Source: Armatimonadetes bacterium CG2_30_59_28 (GTDB taxonomy: Bacteria; Armatimonadota; Abditibacteriia; CG2-30-59-28). Taken from it: a stretch of DNA of 49,955 bases. Within the stretch, counting starts at the first letter, position 1. Each line of letters starts with the position of its first letter. A program made the position numbers and the translations under genes. Under the pieces are notes generated by a model. That model was not told where the DNA came from. It saw only the letters and a program-made list of their open reading frames with translations, and searched no databases. Below, in pieces: positions 1 through 9,400 of the stretch. Location: assembly GCA_001872605.1 (NCBI GenBank), contig MNXM01000074.1, positions 1 to 49,955 of the forward strand, written 5' to 3'.

Positions 1-99
1 GCAGGGACGGAGACTCTGCCCTACAACCCGTTCGAGCCTTTGTGCCGGTGGCAGAAAGATCAGCGTATGTCCCGCGTTCCTTTATGATACAATTCCAGG
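1..99. repeat. Left copy of a 99-bp inverted repeat that brackets the window
   Basis: Positions 1-99 are the reverse complement of 49735-49833 with only two mismatches that I can find. The first 22 bases also recur directly as the last 22 bases of the window (49934-49955). The sequence contains TATGATACAAT near 83-93. No coding potential was recognised. It looks like a dispersed repeat rather than an insertion sequence, because no transposase or target duplication is visible. Confidence 0.85.
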
Positions 100-320
100 A
101 GAGTCAGCCCGATGGGGAGAGGGCGCGAACCCAAAGGGTTCGAGGGTGAGGGGGTCGTTACTGTCCCCTTTCACTCGCGTAGGTTTCGCCAACCTTTCGT
201 TCATGCCTACCGACCCCAGGGCGCCGATTACCTCCACGCGCCACAAATCTGACTTGCACCCTACGCCTTCTGCCCGCCTTTGGCGAGGGGCGGGGTTTAT
301 GCTATGATGCATGCGCCGAT
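100..320. other. Intergenic leader with GGTGAGGG-type repeat
   Basis: No gene is seen here. Positions 113-155 hold a GGGGAGAGGGC...GGGTGAGGGGG string with a small hairpin (CGAACCC-AAA-GGGTTCG, 129-145). This resembles dispersed GGGTGAGGG repeats found in many bacterial genomes, and a related string occurs at 37635-37660. I looked for a cobalamin riboswitch because of the downstream transporter and did not find a convincing B12 box. Confidence 0.5.
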
Positions 321-1397
321 ATGGACAATATGGCTGGAATAATGGAAGAGCGAGAGAACGAATGCCCTGGAGAACAGATACGGCGCGGTCGTACCGCCGT
401 CATCTTCGCGGGTCTCGGGCTGCTTCTGCTGGCGGTGTTCTCCGTATCTCTCCTGTGGGGTTCAGCGAATATCCCGTGGCGCGAGCTGGCCGCAGAGATG
501 GGGCACGCTGAGACGCGGGCGTCGGGACGATGGTCGGAAATCCTCATCAACATCCGCCTCCCGCGTGTATTGCTGGCCGCCCTCGTTGGCGCGTCACTGG
601 CGTGCGCCGGAGCGTGCCTGCAGGGGGTGTTCAGAAACCCCATGGCGGACCCGTACATACTGGGCGTTTCAGCCGGCGGCGCGGTGGGAGCCACCATTTC
701 CATGGCATTCCGGTTGGATCGTCATCTTCCTTTCCTGAATCCACTGACTCTGTTTGCCTTCCTGGGGTCGTTCGCAACCGCGGGAATCGTGTATGCATTC
801 AGTTTGCGGAACGGACGAATCCAAGTCACGACGCTGCTGCTGACCGGGTTGGCTCTCAGCGCGTTGCTTTCAGCAATCATGTCTTTCATCGTGGTCGTGA
901 GCGTGGTTGAGGACCTCGCCCAAACCGTGTATTTCTGGCTGTTGGGGGGGTTCTACCGCGCGGGCTGGAAGGAGGTCGGTCAGGTACTGCCGGCTACACT
1001 GGTTGGCTGTCTGGTGATCTGGTTCTTTTCCCGGGAACTCAACGCGATGGTTCTGGGAGACGAGACAGCCCGGAGCGTGGGCGTCGACGTCGAGAGGACG
1101 AAGAAGTGGTTGCTGGTGGCGGCTGCGCTGGCGTGCGCGTCGTCCGTGTCGGTCGCTGGGATTATTGGCTTCGTCGGATTGATCACTCCCCATGTGGTCC
1201 GGTTGCTCATTGGCCCGGACCACCGGGTGCTGGTGCCCGCGTCCGCAATCGCCGGGGCCATCTTCATGATGGGGTGCGACACGATAGCGCGTAGCATTAC
1301 CCCCAAGACGGAAATCCCGGTGGGCATCCTCACGGCATTTTTGGGAGTTCCATTCTTCCTGTACTTGATGAAGACGTCGCGAAACATCTATTTTTGA
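321..1397 (+). CDS. FecCD-family ABC transporter permease (iron-siderophore or cobalamin type)
   Basis: This is a 358-residue membrane permease of the FecCD/BtuC family, which forms the inner-membrane channel for import of siderophores, haem or corrinoids. About ten hydrophobic segments are visible. Family landmarks are RLPRVLLAALVGASLACAG near residue 90, the adjoining FRNPMADPYILGVSAGG, and VAGIIGFVGLITPHVVRLL near 280, which contains the coupling region that contacts the ATPase. Length is normal for the family. The ATG at 321 lacks a clear ribosome-binding site and ATG 342 is an alternative start. It is followed after 58 bp by its ATPase. No periplasmic binding protein (FecB/BtuF) lies in the window, so the substrate is unknown. 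The adjacent methionine-synthesis gene makes corrinoid import attractive, but this is inference. Confidence 0.9.
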   Translation: MDNMAGIMEERENECPGEQIRRGRTAVIFAGLGLLLLAVFSVSLLWGSANIPWRELAAEMGHAETRASGRWSEILINIRLPRVLLAALVGASLACAGACLQGVFRNPMADPYILGVSAGGAVGATISMAFRLDRHLPFLNPLTLFAFLGSFATAGIVYAFSLRNGRIQVTTLLLTGLALSALLSAIMSFIVVVSVVEDLAQTVYFWLLGGFYRAGWKEVGQVLPATLVGCLVIWFFSRELNAMVLGDETARSVGVDVERTKKWLLVAAALACASSVSVAGIIGFVGLITPHVVRLLIGPDHRVLVPASAIAGAIFMMGCDTIARSITPKTEIPVGILTAFLGVPFFLYLMKTSRNIYF

Positions 1398-1455
1398 GGA
1401 ATCATCCGTGCAGACAGCTCGGCAGGGACAATTCCCTCGCAATTGGTAATCGTCC

Positions 1456-2244
1456 ATGAGTGCTCACATTGAACTCAACGGTGTCAGCGCCGGATACGAC
1501 GGGAATCCGGTGATTCGGGACATCACTTTTGAGGTCCCGTACGGAGATTTTCTGGCGATCCTCGGACCCAATGCAAGCGGGAAGACCACACTCCTGCGAA
1601 CGATGGCCAGGTTGTTGCCTCCCCTCGCCGGCTCGATTCATCTCGGCGGAAGAAACCTCTCCAGGCTGTCATCCCGGAAAATCGCCCGCATAGTCGCGTT
1701 GGTGCCGCAGGAAGACCATATCGGGTTCGACTTTACCGGACTGGAGATCGTGGCGATGGGACGCTACCCGTACATGCAACGACTGTCGCCACCGGGGCCA
1801 GATGACTGGCAACGCATCGAACAAGCCATGCGACGGACAAACACTCAACACCTCAGGAACCGGAGCGTCAATGCCATCAGTGGCGGAGAGAGGAAGCGAA
1901 TACTCCTGTCCCGCGCCCTCGCGCAGGAACCCGAGGTACTGCTGCTGGACGAGCCTACCTCAAACCTCGATATCAACTACCAAAAGGAAATCCTGTCGCT
2001 GCTCCGACGCTTGAACGATGAACATCAGTTGACCGTTGTATTGGTCATCCACGACATCAACCTCGCGGCGTTGGCCGCCAAGCGCGTCCTGCTCCTCAGT
2101 GGGGAAGGGCGTCTCCATTCCCTCGGCGAGACGGAAACAGTATTGACAGAAGGCGCATTGGAGTCAGTTTACGGAACAGAGGTCCACGTCGAGACCAGCC
2201 CGCAAACACACAGACCGCACGTAACCTTCGAGCTGGATGAGTAA
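1456..2244 (+). CDS. ABC transporter ATP-binding protein, FecE/BtuD type
   Basis: This 262-residue protein is the ATPase partner of the upstream FecCD permease and drives import across the inner membrane. Walker A GPNASGKT lies at residues 37-44. The Q-loop is in VALVPQED, the signature is SGGERKR, Walker B is VLLLDEPTSNLD, and the H-loop is VLVIHDINLA, so all catalytic elements are intact. Length matches the family (about 255-270). It is co-directional with and close to the permease, so the two are probably one transcription unit. A GGAA-loop hairpin sits just after the stop. Confidence 0.92.
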   Translation: MSAHIELNGVSAGYDGNPVIRDITFEVPYGDFLAILGPNASGKTTLLRTMARLLPPLAGSIHLGGRNLSRLSSRKIARIVALVPQEDHIGFDFTGLEIVAMGRYPYMQRLSPPGPDDWQRIEQAMRRTNTQHLRNRSVNAISGGERKRILLSRALAQEPEVLLLDEPTSNLDINYQKEILSLLRRLNDEHQLTVVLVIHDINLAALAAKRVLLLSGEGRLHSLGETETVLTEGALESVYGTEVHVETSPQTHRPHVTFELDE

Positions 2245-2248
2245 TGGA

Positions 2249-2270
2249 GGGCGGACAGGAATGTCCGCCC
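2249..2270. repeat. Perfect 9-bp hairpin with GGAA loop
   Basis: Arms GGGCGGACA (2249-2257) and TGTCCGCCC (2262-2270) enclose GGAA. It lies immediately after the ATPase stop codon and 55 bp before the next gene. There is no T-run, so it is more likely a dispersed palindromic repeat or an RNA stabiliser than an intrinsic terminator. Confidence 0.6.
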
Positions 2271-2325
2271 ATGGATCGAGCCATGCAGAGCGCATCGACA
2301 TCTTCTGGGTGAGTAGAACGGAACC

Positions 2326-4194
2326 ATGAGTGGATGCAACCTTCTTGACAGACTGCGGACCGAGATCGTCCTTGGCGACGGGGGCATGGGTTCGATGCTG
2401 CATTCCCTCGGCGTCAACATCGAAGAGTCCTTTGACAACCTCAACCTCACCCACCCGGACCTCGTTGAGAGCGTTCACCGTCAATACGTCGCCGCGGGCG
2501 CGGAGCTGATTGAGACCAATACCTTCAGCGCCAACCGGAATCAGCTTGGGCGCGCGGGTCTGGTGGAGAGCGCGCGCGAGATCAACCTCGCCGGGGCGCG
2601 CCTGGCGCGGCAGTGCGCTTCATCAAATGTGTACGTCGCGGGGTCTGTCGGCCCGCTGGGAAAATCCCTTGAGGCCGATAGCCAGCTCCGAGCCTCTGAA
2701 CAGGCAGAAGCGTTCCGGGAGCAGATCGAGGCGCTCGTCGAGGGCAATGTCGATTTGATTCTGTTGGAAACGTTTTCAGACCTTGACGAGATTTCCATCG
2801 CGTTCAGGGCAGCGCGGGAGTTGTGCGACCTTCCGGTCATCTGCCAGATGGCGTTCACCAACGAACTGCACACCCTTGCCGGGGTGTCGGCACTTGATGC
2901 TCTGCGCACGCTGGAGATGCTCGGCGCCGATGTCGTGGGCGGCAACTGCGGCGCGGGTCCCAACGCTCTCGTCAAAGTGATGGAGAACATCGCCGGGGAA
3001 ACCGATCTCCCGTTGTCTGCGTTTCCCAACGCCAGTTATCCACAGTACGCAGACGGACGCTACTTCTTCGTGGGCGACCCCGAGTATCTTGCCGATGGCG
3101 CTGCGCGGCTTGCGGAGACGGGCGCCAACCTCATCGGAGGATGTTGTGGCACTACTCCGGCGCACATTCGTGCGATGGCGCAACGACTTGCATATCGCTT
3201 CGTTCGCCCCCGTCGGAAGCTCGTGTCGGTGGCTGTGGCAGAACAGGAAACTGTCGCTCCCGCAGAGCCCCAACTTCCTGATTTTCTGCAAAAGGTAGGC
3301 AGAGAGCCGGTGGTTATTGTTGAGTTGGACCCCCCCAGGGGACTGGTGTGGCAGCCGCTTGTGGAAGGAGCAAAGACCCTCGCGCAGGCAGGGACGGATG
3401 CCATCAGTGTTGCCGAGAACTCCCTTGCGTCTATCCGCATGAGCAGTATGGTGATGGGACATTTCATCCAGCGCGACGCGGGCATCCCCGCGATTGTCCA
3501 CATTACCTGTCGAGACCGGAACCTGCTGGGGCAACAATCGGAGTTGATGGGCGCGAGCGAGCTGGGCATCCGCTATGTTCTCGCCATCACCGGCGACCCG
3601 GTGTCCATGGGCGGCGTGCTGGGGGCGACCTCGGTTTACGATACCAACTCTTTCGGTCTGATCGAGATGCTGACGCAGTTAAACCGTGGCGAGAGCGTCA
3701 CCGGGCGTTCACTTGGCCGGCGCGCTGACTTCATTGTCGCTGGCGGATTTAACCCCAATGTGCGGAAGCTCGAGGGAGAAGTCAAACGACTATCGAAAAA
3801 AGTGGAACGCGGAGCGACTTTCGCGCTGACGCAACCGGTATATGATGCAGCCAAGGTCCCCGAGATCTACGATCAGACCTCGCATCTCGGCATCCCGATC
3901 TTTCTTGGAGTTCTGCCCCTGTACAGCGCGCGGAACTGCGAGTTTCTGCACAACGAAGTCCCCGGAATCCGCATCCCCGATGGCGTCCGGAAGCGGATGG
4001 TTGAAGCGTCCGAAGGCGATGCTTGGAAGGTGGGCATCGAGATTTGCGCGCAATTCATCGGAGATGTTCTCAACATGGTTCCTGGTGTCTACATCGTGCC
4101 TCCGTTCGGCAGACATGAGATGGCGCTGCCGCTGGTGAAGCTGGTGAAATCCGGGGTTCCGACGGGCGCCGTCAAGGGCTCCCCGCTCCGGTAA
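2326..4194 (+). CDS. Bifunctional homocysteine S-methyltransferase / methylenetetrahydrofolate reductase
   Basis: This 622-residue protein joins two methionine-cycle domains, as in the YitJ-type family. The N-terminal half (about 1-290) is a homocysteine S-methyltransferase barrel: GDGGMGSMLHSLG near 18-30, LIETNTFSAN near 61-70, and the zinc-binding cysteines Cys208 (GGNCGAGP) and Cys273/Cys274 (GGCCGTTP). The C-terminal half (about 310-622) resembles methylenetetrahydrofolate reductase (MetF), with VVIVELDPPRG, HITCRDRN, LAITGDPV and FALTQPVYD. The fusion would supply methyl-tetrahydrofolate and transfer a methyl group to homocysteine, in the cytoplasm. Methionine synthesis is often corrinoid-dependent, which may explain the neighbouring FecCD importer. 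No MetH cobalamin-binding domain is in the window. The start at 2326 has only a weak ribosome-binding site. Confidence 0.9.
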   Translation: MSGCNLLDRLRTEIVLGDGGMGSMLHSLGVNIEESFDNLNLTHPDLVESVHRQYVAAGAELIETNTFSANRNQLGRAGLVESAREINLAGARLARQCASSNVYVAGSVGPLGKSLEADSQLRASEQAEAFREQIEALVEGNVDLILLETFSDLDEISIAFRAARELCDLPVICQMAFTNELHTLAGVSALDALRTLEMLGADVVGGNCGAGPNALVKVMENIAGETDLPLSAFPNASYPQYADGRYFFVGDPEYLADGAARLAETGANLIGGCCGTTPAHIRAMAQRLAYRFVRPRRKLVSVAVAEQETVAPAEPQLPDFLQKVGREPVVIVELDPPRGLVWQPLVEGAKTLAQAGTDAISVAENSLASIRMSSMVMGHFIQRDAGIPAIVHITCRDRNLLGQQSELMGASELGIRYVLAITGDPVSMGGVLGATSVYDTNSFGLIEMLTQLNRGESVTGRSLGRRADFIVAGGFNPNVRKLEGEVKRLSKKVERGATFALTQPVYDAAKVPEIYDQTSHLGIPIFLGVLPLYSARNCEFLHNEVPGIRIPDGVRKRMVEASEGDAWKVGIEICAQFIGDVLNMVPGVYIVPPFGRHEMALPLVKLVKSGVPTGAVKGSPLR

Positions 4195-4304
4195 AAATGG
4201 GAGAGCACCGGTACGAAACAGTATGGGCTGAGCACATCGTTCGGTTCGAGAGAACCCTCGGCCTCCCAGAATATTTTTTCCGCGTGGCGCCGACAGGTCG
4301 GCAT

Positions 4305-5495
4305 TGGTAGTTCCTCTGAAGAAAGGGCGCCATGGCTACCGCCGAGACGTCCGCCTGGTGCCCTCTGAACTCGCGCAGGAGAGCGCCGGTCTGGAGGTCC
4401 CAGTGCCGGAGGACACGGTCGCGCCCACCGGAGAAGAGGGTACTTTCCCCGGCAGCGGCCAGCGCCAACACATGGAAGCGGTGCGCGCGCAGCGTGTGCT
4501 TCAGTGATCCCTGCCGCACCTCCCATACAAGGATACGTCCGTCCTGGGCGCCAACGGCGACAAGCCTTCCGGAGTCGGAGAGTGCAATGGAGGTCAACGG
4601 TCCCGCCGCTCCACCGAGCACTCCAATACAAGCGCCTGATTGAGCATCCCAGATCCGTGCCGCACCATCGTCACCCGCGGTCCCCCAGCGTCTCTGCCCG
4701 GCTGTGCCGTCGAGAGCGTTCACTCTCCCGCCGGGTCCCGGGAAGGCTTGCAGGCAACGCCCCGCGGCCGTATCCCAGGACCTCAGGCTTCCGTCCACTC
4801 CCACTGTCACCGCAACCCGGCCCATGGGATTCAGCCAGACAAGGACAGGGCGATGGGGCGGATTGTCAACCTCCAGAATGGGCGCGCTCGCCCGAGACAC
4901 CATCTGCCGTGAACGCTCCAACAAAGCCGTGGCTTCGTCCGTGGTCGGCGCATCGTCGCCCGGGAGAGCACACACCGCGGCATGGGGATCTCCTCTCTCA
5001 AGCTGAACCAGTGCGGACAGGTAGGGCGCGCGCTGGACGCCGGATGGCGGAGCGCCGGACTCGAGCAATTCCCGCAGCAGAGCCGTATCGCTTAACCGGC
5101 CGGAGCGTCAGAGCAGGAGTCCCCGGTTGTAAGTTGCCTCCGGGTGGTGGGACTCCAACGCCAGCGCCGCCGCAGCCTCCTGCATGTCTTTCGGTCGATT
5201 CCGAGGATCGGCCTGGAAGCAGCGGCGCAGAAGAGCTGTCACCCCCTGGGGCATCACAGGGATGGAGGATGATGGCGCCGATGGATCGAGCGTCCCGACT
5301 GGTCGGGGATTGCGGACGGCAGATTCGCCGAGGAGGAATTCCAGCGCTTCCCCGGCTACCACACCGGACATCCAGGTGACTTCGCCTGTGAAGATCTCAA
5401 GAACGGATACGGCCCAACTCCAGATGTCCGTCTTTCGCGACAGCGGTTCACCGGCAGGTTGTTCCCCGAACCGATCACCGTCGTCTGGACGCAGT
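4305..5495 (-). pseudogene. Remnant of a Ser/Thr protein kinase-TPR-WD40 protein
   Basis: Reading leftward from about 5490, one frame encodes the C-terminal lobe of a kinase domain (KTDIWSWAVSVLEIFTGE, then LLRRCFQADPRNRPKDM). It continues into a TPR-like stretch and then WD40 repeats (for example GAARIWDAQSGACIGVLGG and RVLRHWDLQTGALLREFRG). Three defects mark it as dead. The N-terminal lobe and catalytic loop of the kinase are absent, and the frame simply begins beside the ferredoxin stop. An in-frame TGA near 5108-5110 interrupts YNRGLLL*RSGRLSD exactly where related proteins carry a Trp (TGG), so it is probably a single substitution. The WD40 part loses its repeat pattern at about 4310. 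The reading frame is otherwise preserved, which suggests recent decay. Confidence 0.75.
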
Positions 5496-5888
5496 TCAGT
5501 GTGCCCAGGGCTGTCGTGATTGTGTTTGCCGACCGGGGCGCGTAACCTCTCTGCCGCGCTCCCTCAAGTAAGACAGGGCCTGCTGGTAGAATTCCGTCTG
5601 TCCGTGGTCTTTGAGGTGGGCGAGATGGGCGCGAAGCGTGTTTTCTCCCTGCTTGACGATGCTGCCCATGACCCTGTACTCGTCATACGGCTCGGCTTCC
5701 CGCAACTCAAAGGTGATTGCCCCTTCCGGGCAATGTCCGAGGCAAGCTCCCAGTCCGTCGCACATCAGGTCGCTGACGAGGCGCGCCTTGTCGTCGATGA
5801 CCTGGATGGCTCCTTCGGGGCAATTGGGAATACAGTCCCCACAACCCGTACACTTCTCTTCGCTGATGGTGATGATCTCTCTCTGCAC
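5496..5888 (-). CDS. 4Fe-4S ferredoxin-type protein
   Basis: This is a protein of about 130 residues with an N-terminal iron-sulfur module, predicted to carry electrons in the cytoplasm. The first cluster motif is CTGCGDCIPNCPEG (C-x2-C-x2-C-x3-CP). A second partial motif, CDGLGACLGHCPEG, has three cysteines. The pattern, with the acidic stretch ELREAEPYDEY after it, matches a family of stand-alone ferredoxins common in anaerobes and other bacteria. The GTG at 5888 has a GGGGGTG about six bases upstream and gives the usual family start. An in-frame GTG at 5933 would add 15 residues. The C-terminal tail after about residue 95 is not conserved-looking. Its 3' end abuts the kinase remnant. Confidence 0.8.
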   Translation of the reverse strand: MQREIITISEEKCTGCGDCIPNCPEGAIQVIDDKARLVSDLMCDGLGACLGHCPEGAITFELREAEPYDEYRVMGSIVKQGENTLRAHLAHLKDHGQTEFYQQALSYLRERGREVTRPGRQTQSRQPWAH

Positions 5889-6496
5889 CTTGAACACCCC
5901 CGCTTCGCTCCCGGATATAACCGCGCACCGCACTGACGCACAGCAAGTTCTCCAATAGCGTAACCCCCGATAGGGGGATTGTCTATGCTGTGCGCCGCCA
6001 AGGCTGCTGTGCTCTTCCGTAGAACGTCTGATCCACGGGGGGAGGGCAGGGTGTCAGTCGGGATTCGTATGGAGCTGACCGACCGATCCCGGCCAACGCA
6101 CCTCGGATTCTCCGTTTTGCCAACGGGTCTAATACACCCGTATTGAGGCAGACTTCCCCGGGAATGCGGATTCAGGAGTGCGAGTCGTGAGACACGTATG
6201 GGGTAACTGCTCAGGTCAGTGGTGTGATTCTTCCTCCCTGGACGTATCACCGCTGGTTTCCGCTGAAACAACGCCTGGAGTGATGCGTACCACGCGAAAT
6301 AGCGTGCTTTCTGCGGACCATTCCGCTTCTTTCCGCGGTGAATCGACTGTAGCTGAGCAGTTACCGTATGCCCAGATAGCTGCCTCATTTACTATGACCA
6401 GGGTGCTGACAGGTCGGCAGGGCGATTTCTCCCGCGCACGATCTTTTTGGTTTGAGGCGGGATGGCAGGATCGTTGGATGACCACGCCCGTGGCGT
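5889..6496. other. Intergenic region, no gene recognised
   Basis: About 600 bp between two genes on the minus strand. Open frames exist on both strands, but none shows a recognisable domain or a good start. Two small palindromes are visible: CCCCC-GATA-GGGGG near 5966-5979 and ACGGGT...ACCCGT near 6124-6142. The region presumably holds the ferredoxin promoter (reading left), but I could not point to convincing boxes. Confidence 0.4.
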
Positions 6497-9400
6497 TCAC
6501 TTGGTCACCGTCGGCAGCGCTTCCTTTTTCGTTGCCGTGTTGCCCGCGGCGTCACGCGTGCGCAGTTCGATGCTGTGTTCTCCCTCGGTGAGCGGGTCGG
6601 TCTCGAATATGATGTCTTCCCATCGCGAGTCGAAGATGGAGTCCTGGGCTGTAGCGGCCTGCCACTCGCCACCGTCCACCCGGAATTCGGCGCTGACGAT
6701 GGCCGAAACGTCATCCAGCGCAACCGCTCTTCCGCTGACTTTCTTCTGCTCGGACTGCTTGTAGCTATCCGGCGGGAAAAGCAGTAGAGGCGGATTGTTG
6801 TCCACTGCAAAAGTCTTGGAGATGGTCTCCCCCGACAGCGAGTCCGCGGGACTGCCGATTGTGTCTTTGGCAACCACTTTGATCCGGTAGGTACCGTCGT
6901 CTTTCTTGCGGGTGTCGAAGGTATAGCTCGTGGACTTCGGATCCTTCAGCGATAGCGCCTCCCACGTCGCGCCGTTGTCCTTGCTGGTGTACAATTCATA
7001 GTGCAGGGCGTCCTTATCGGGGTCTTCGCCGGACCAGTCAATTTCCTGTTCGCCGCGCCAGTGTTCGCCTCCTCTCGGTCGCTTCAACGCGACGGCTGGT
7101 GGTCGGTTCTTTGGGAGATACACCACCTCCACCTGTTCAAGCAATGGGGACTCCGTGCCGTCGCTGCGCAAGTGACACCGGTATTGCAGGTAGCGGCTTG
7201 GTGGGCCCGAGATCTCAGCGCCTGATGCATCGCCGATAGCCGTCTGCCAGTTGCCCCAGCTTTCGTCAGGGCTTTCCGTATTGCCGGATCGAGTTTCCAT
7301 ATAGATGTTCGTTCCCTCCGGAGTCGTCGCCTGCCAACGTATGCGTCCCCACCGGGAAACTGAGCCGGTGTCGAATACGTCTGACTCGAAATTCCCCGTG
7401 TTGCTGAAGGGCAGCTTCAGGGCATGGAGCGAACCCCCGTTCCCGGTGCATGCAAAGAGCCGGCCCTGTTTCTTCCCCTCGCCGTTGCTCCAGTAGGCAA
7501 GCGCCAGAACCTGCGCCTGTTCCGCCTCAAGAATGCGGTTGACCGATTCGTCCCCAGACACATTCATCCGGTAGAGAATCCCCTGTGCGCGTGAGTCGCC
7601 AGTGGCAACGTAGAGATTGCCATCCTCGATGAGCAGGTGATAGACCGCCTCAACGGGTGGCTCGTAGACCGTCTTGATGGAGCCGTCAGGACTGATCCGA
7701 TAAACGCCGGCCTTTCCGGCCGTCCCGAAGTAAAGATTGCCGGCACTGTCACGGGCGAGGCACGACACCTCACCGCGGTCGGTATTGTAGAGCGCCTCGA
7801 TGGACTTGCTCTCCAGCAGGATGCGGTAGACGACGCCTGTGTCGCCGGTACCCGCGAAGAGAGTGTCGGCGTCGCCGAGAACAAGACAGCGGACGTGATC
7901 TTGCGGAAGGATAGTAATCAACTCAAATTTCCCGTCCGGGTCGATCTGGTAAACCTGCCCCCCCGGCCCAGTTCCTGCGAATATCTTCCCACCGGGTCCG
8001 GCCACCATGCTCCAAACAAACGAAACCGGAAGACGCGCAAAGGGTTTCGCAGCGCCATCCGGGGGCACGCGATAGATGATGCCCCCCGGCGCGCCCGCGG
8101 CATAGAGTACGGGCCCGGACGTTTCGTGTTCGACGCACAGCAGGTGCGTGATTGCCACCTCGTCCGAGTCCCAAAGCAGTTGGGCAGCGCTTCCCGACCC
8201 CACCTTGTAGATTCTCCCCTCATTCCCGGTCCCAATGTAGGCATTGCCCGCGCGGTCTGTGGCGACCGCCCAGATGAAGAGTTCGTCCGACCGGAAAAGG
8301 AGTTCCGACTGAGGGGCCAGCCGCACATCGCCCTTGCTCGTAACCGCAGCGTTGGTCATCGTTCCCGAGAGAAAATCCTTGACCGAGGATTGGGACCAGA
8401 CTTTAGGCAGACGGCCCACGGCTTTCCCGTTGTTCACAGGGGCGGTCTCTGAATCGTTGTGCGAGGAGGGCTCGGCAGGGTGGTCACTCTCGCTTGCGTC
8501 GGCCGGTTCTGCATCGTCGTCAGTCCCGTCGTCATCTTCCTCATTGTCATCTTCTTCAGTTGACTGCGCGGCTTGACCAGCAGGGGCATCGCCGGCGGCG
8601 GCCTGCAAGTCGATAAATTGGAGGAGATAGGCGCGCGGGATCCGGGTGAACGAATCCAGTCCCTGAGACAGAAGAGAGCTTGGTTGGGATGATTCCACGG
8701 GTCCCTGTGATTCCGCGTCGTCAGTGGGCTCTCTGCTTTCCTCGCCGCCCGGACGTCGAGAAGCGGGGTCGCTGACGCGCGGCGCCTTCTTCTCACTGTC
8801 GATGCGTATGGAGAGCACCTTGAACCCGGTGATCATCCAGTCGGTGGGGAGGATGTGCGACATTTGCTCCCGAACCGGTCGGATATCGGTGCTTCGGGAA
8901 GCCCGCATTACGGAGAACACGCTCGCAGGCAGCACCGCCATGTCCTTCCCAGCCACGGATACTCCGTATCGCGGGAGAGCCGCCTTGATGACCAGGTCGC
9001 TGTTGCTGCGAAGTTGCTGATAGAGCTGGAGCAGTTCCGTGAGGCTGGTGGGATAGGGGATGTGAAGCCCCAACCGCGCTCTAAGCATCAACTCGCTCAT
9101 GCCGCTGCCCACCCCAATCCACAGAAGCCCCGCGGGCGTGTCCTTGGGCACAGTGAAGGTGGTGGTCTTGACGACCGGCGCTCCGCCGTGGGGCTCGATG
9201 GACACACCGATCTCGATCGCCTCTCCCGGCTTCACTTTGGACCGGTTGGCATAGATCTGCTTGATCTTGGCGCTGCGGCGCGCATCCTGCATGGAGCACC
9301 GCAGGGAAATCTGTTTGATTTTCGCTCGTTCGAACTCATTCTGCGTGAGAACGGACAGCGCCTGCGCCAGTTCCGTTACCGCTGAGATAACTGTGTAGCT

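Noticed and set aside
1-320. Cobalamin riboswitch upstream of the FecCD transporter
   Set aside because: Strings such as GAGTCAG occur, but the B12 box and conserved core are not in the right order, so I do not annotate one.
2249-2270. Intrinsic terminator after the ABC ATPase gene
   Set aside because: The stem is good but no T-run follows on either strand; kept as a palindromic repeat.
4305-5495. TGA recoded as tryptophan
   Set aside because: Many intact genes here end with TGA and the kinase gene is also truncated at both ends, so a pseudogene is the better explanation.
5765-6388. Minus-strand open frame of 207 codons overlapping the ferredoxin
   Set aside because: It overlaps the ferredoxin in another frame and has no recognisable motif.
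6178-6591. Plus-strand open frame of 137 codons beside the ferredoxin gene
   Set aside because: There is no ribosome-binding site or domain, and it overlaps the 3' end of the peptidase gene.
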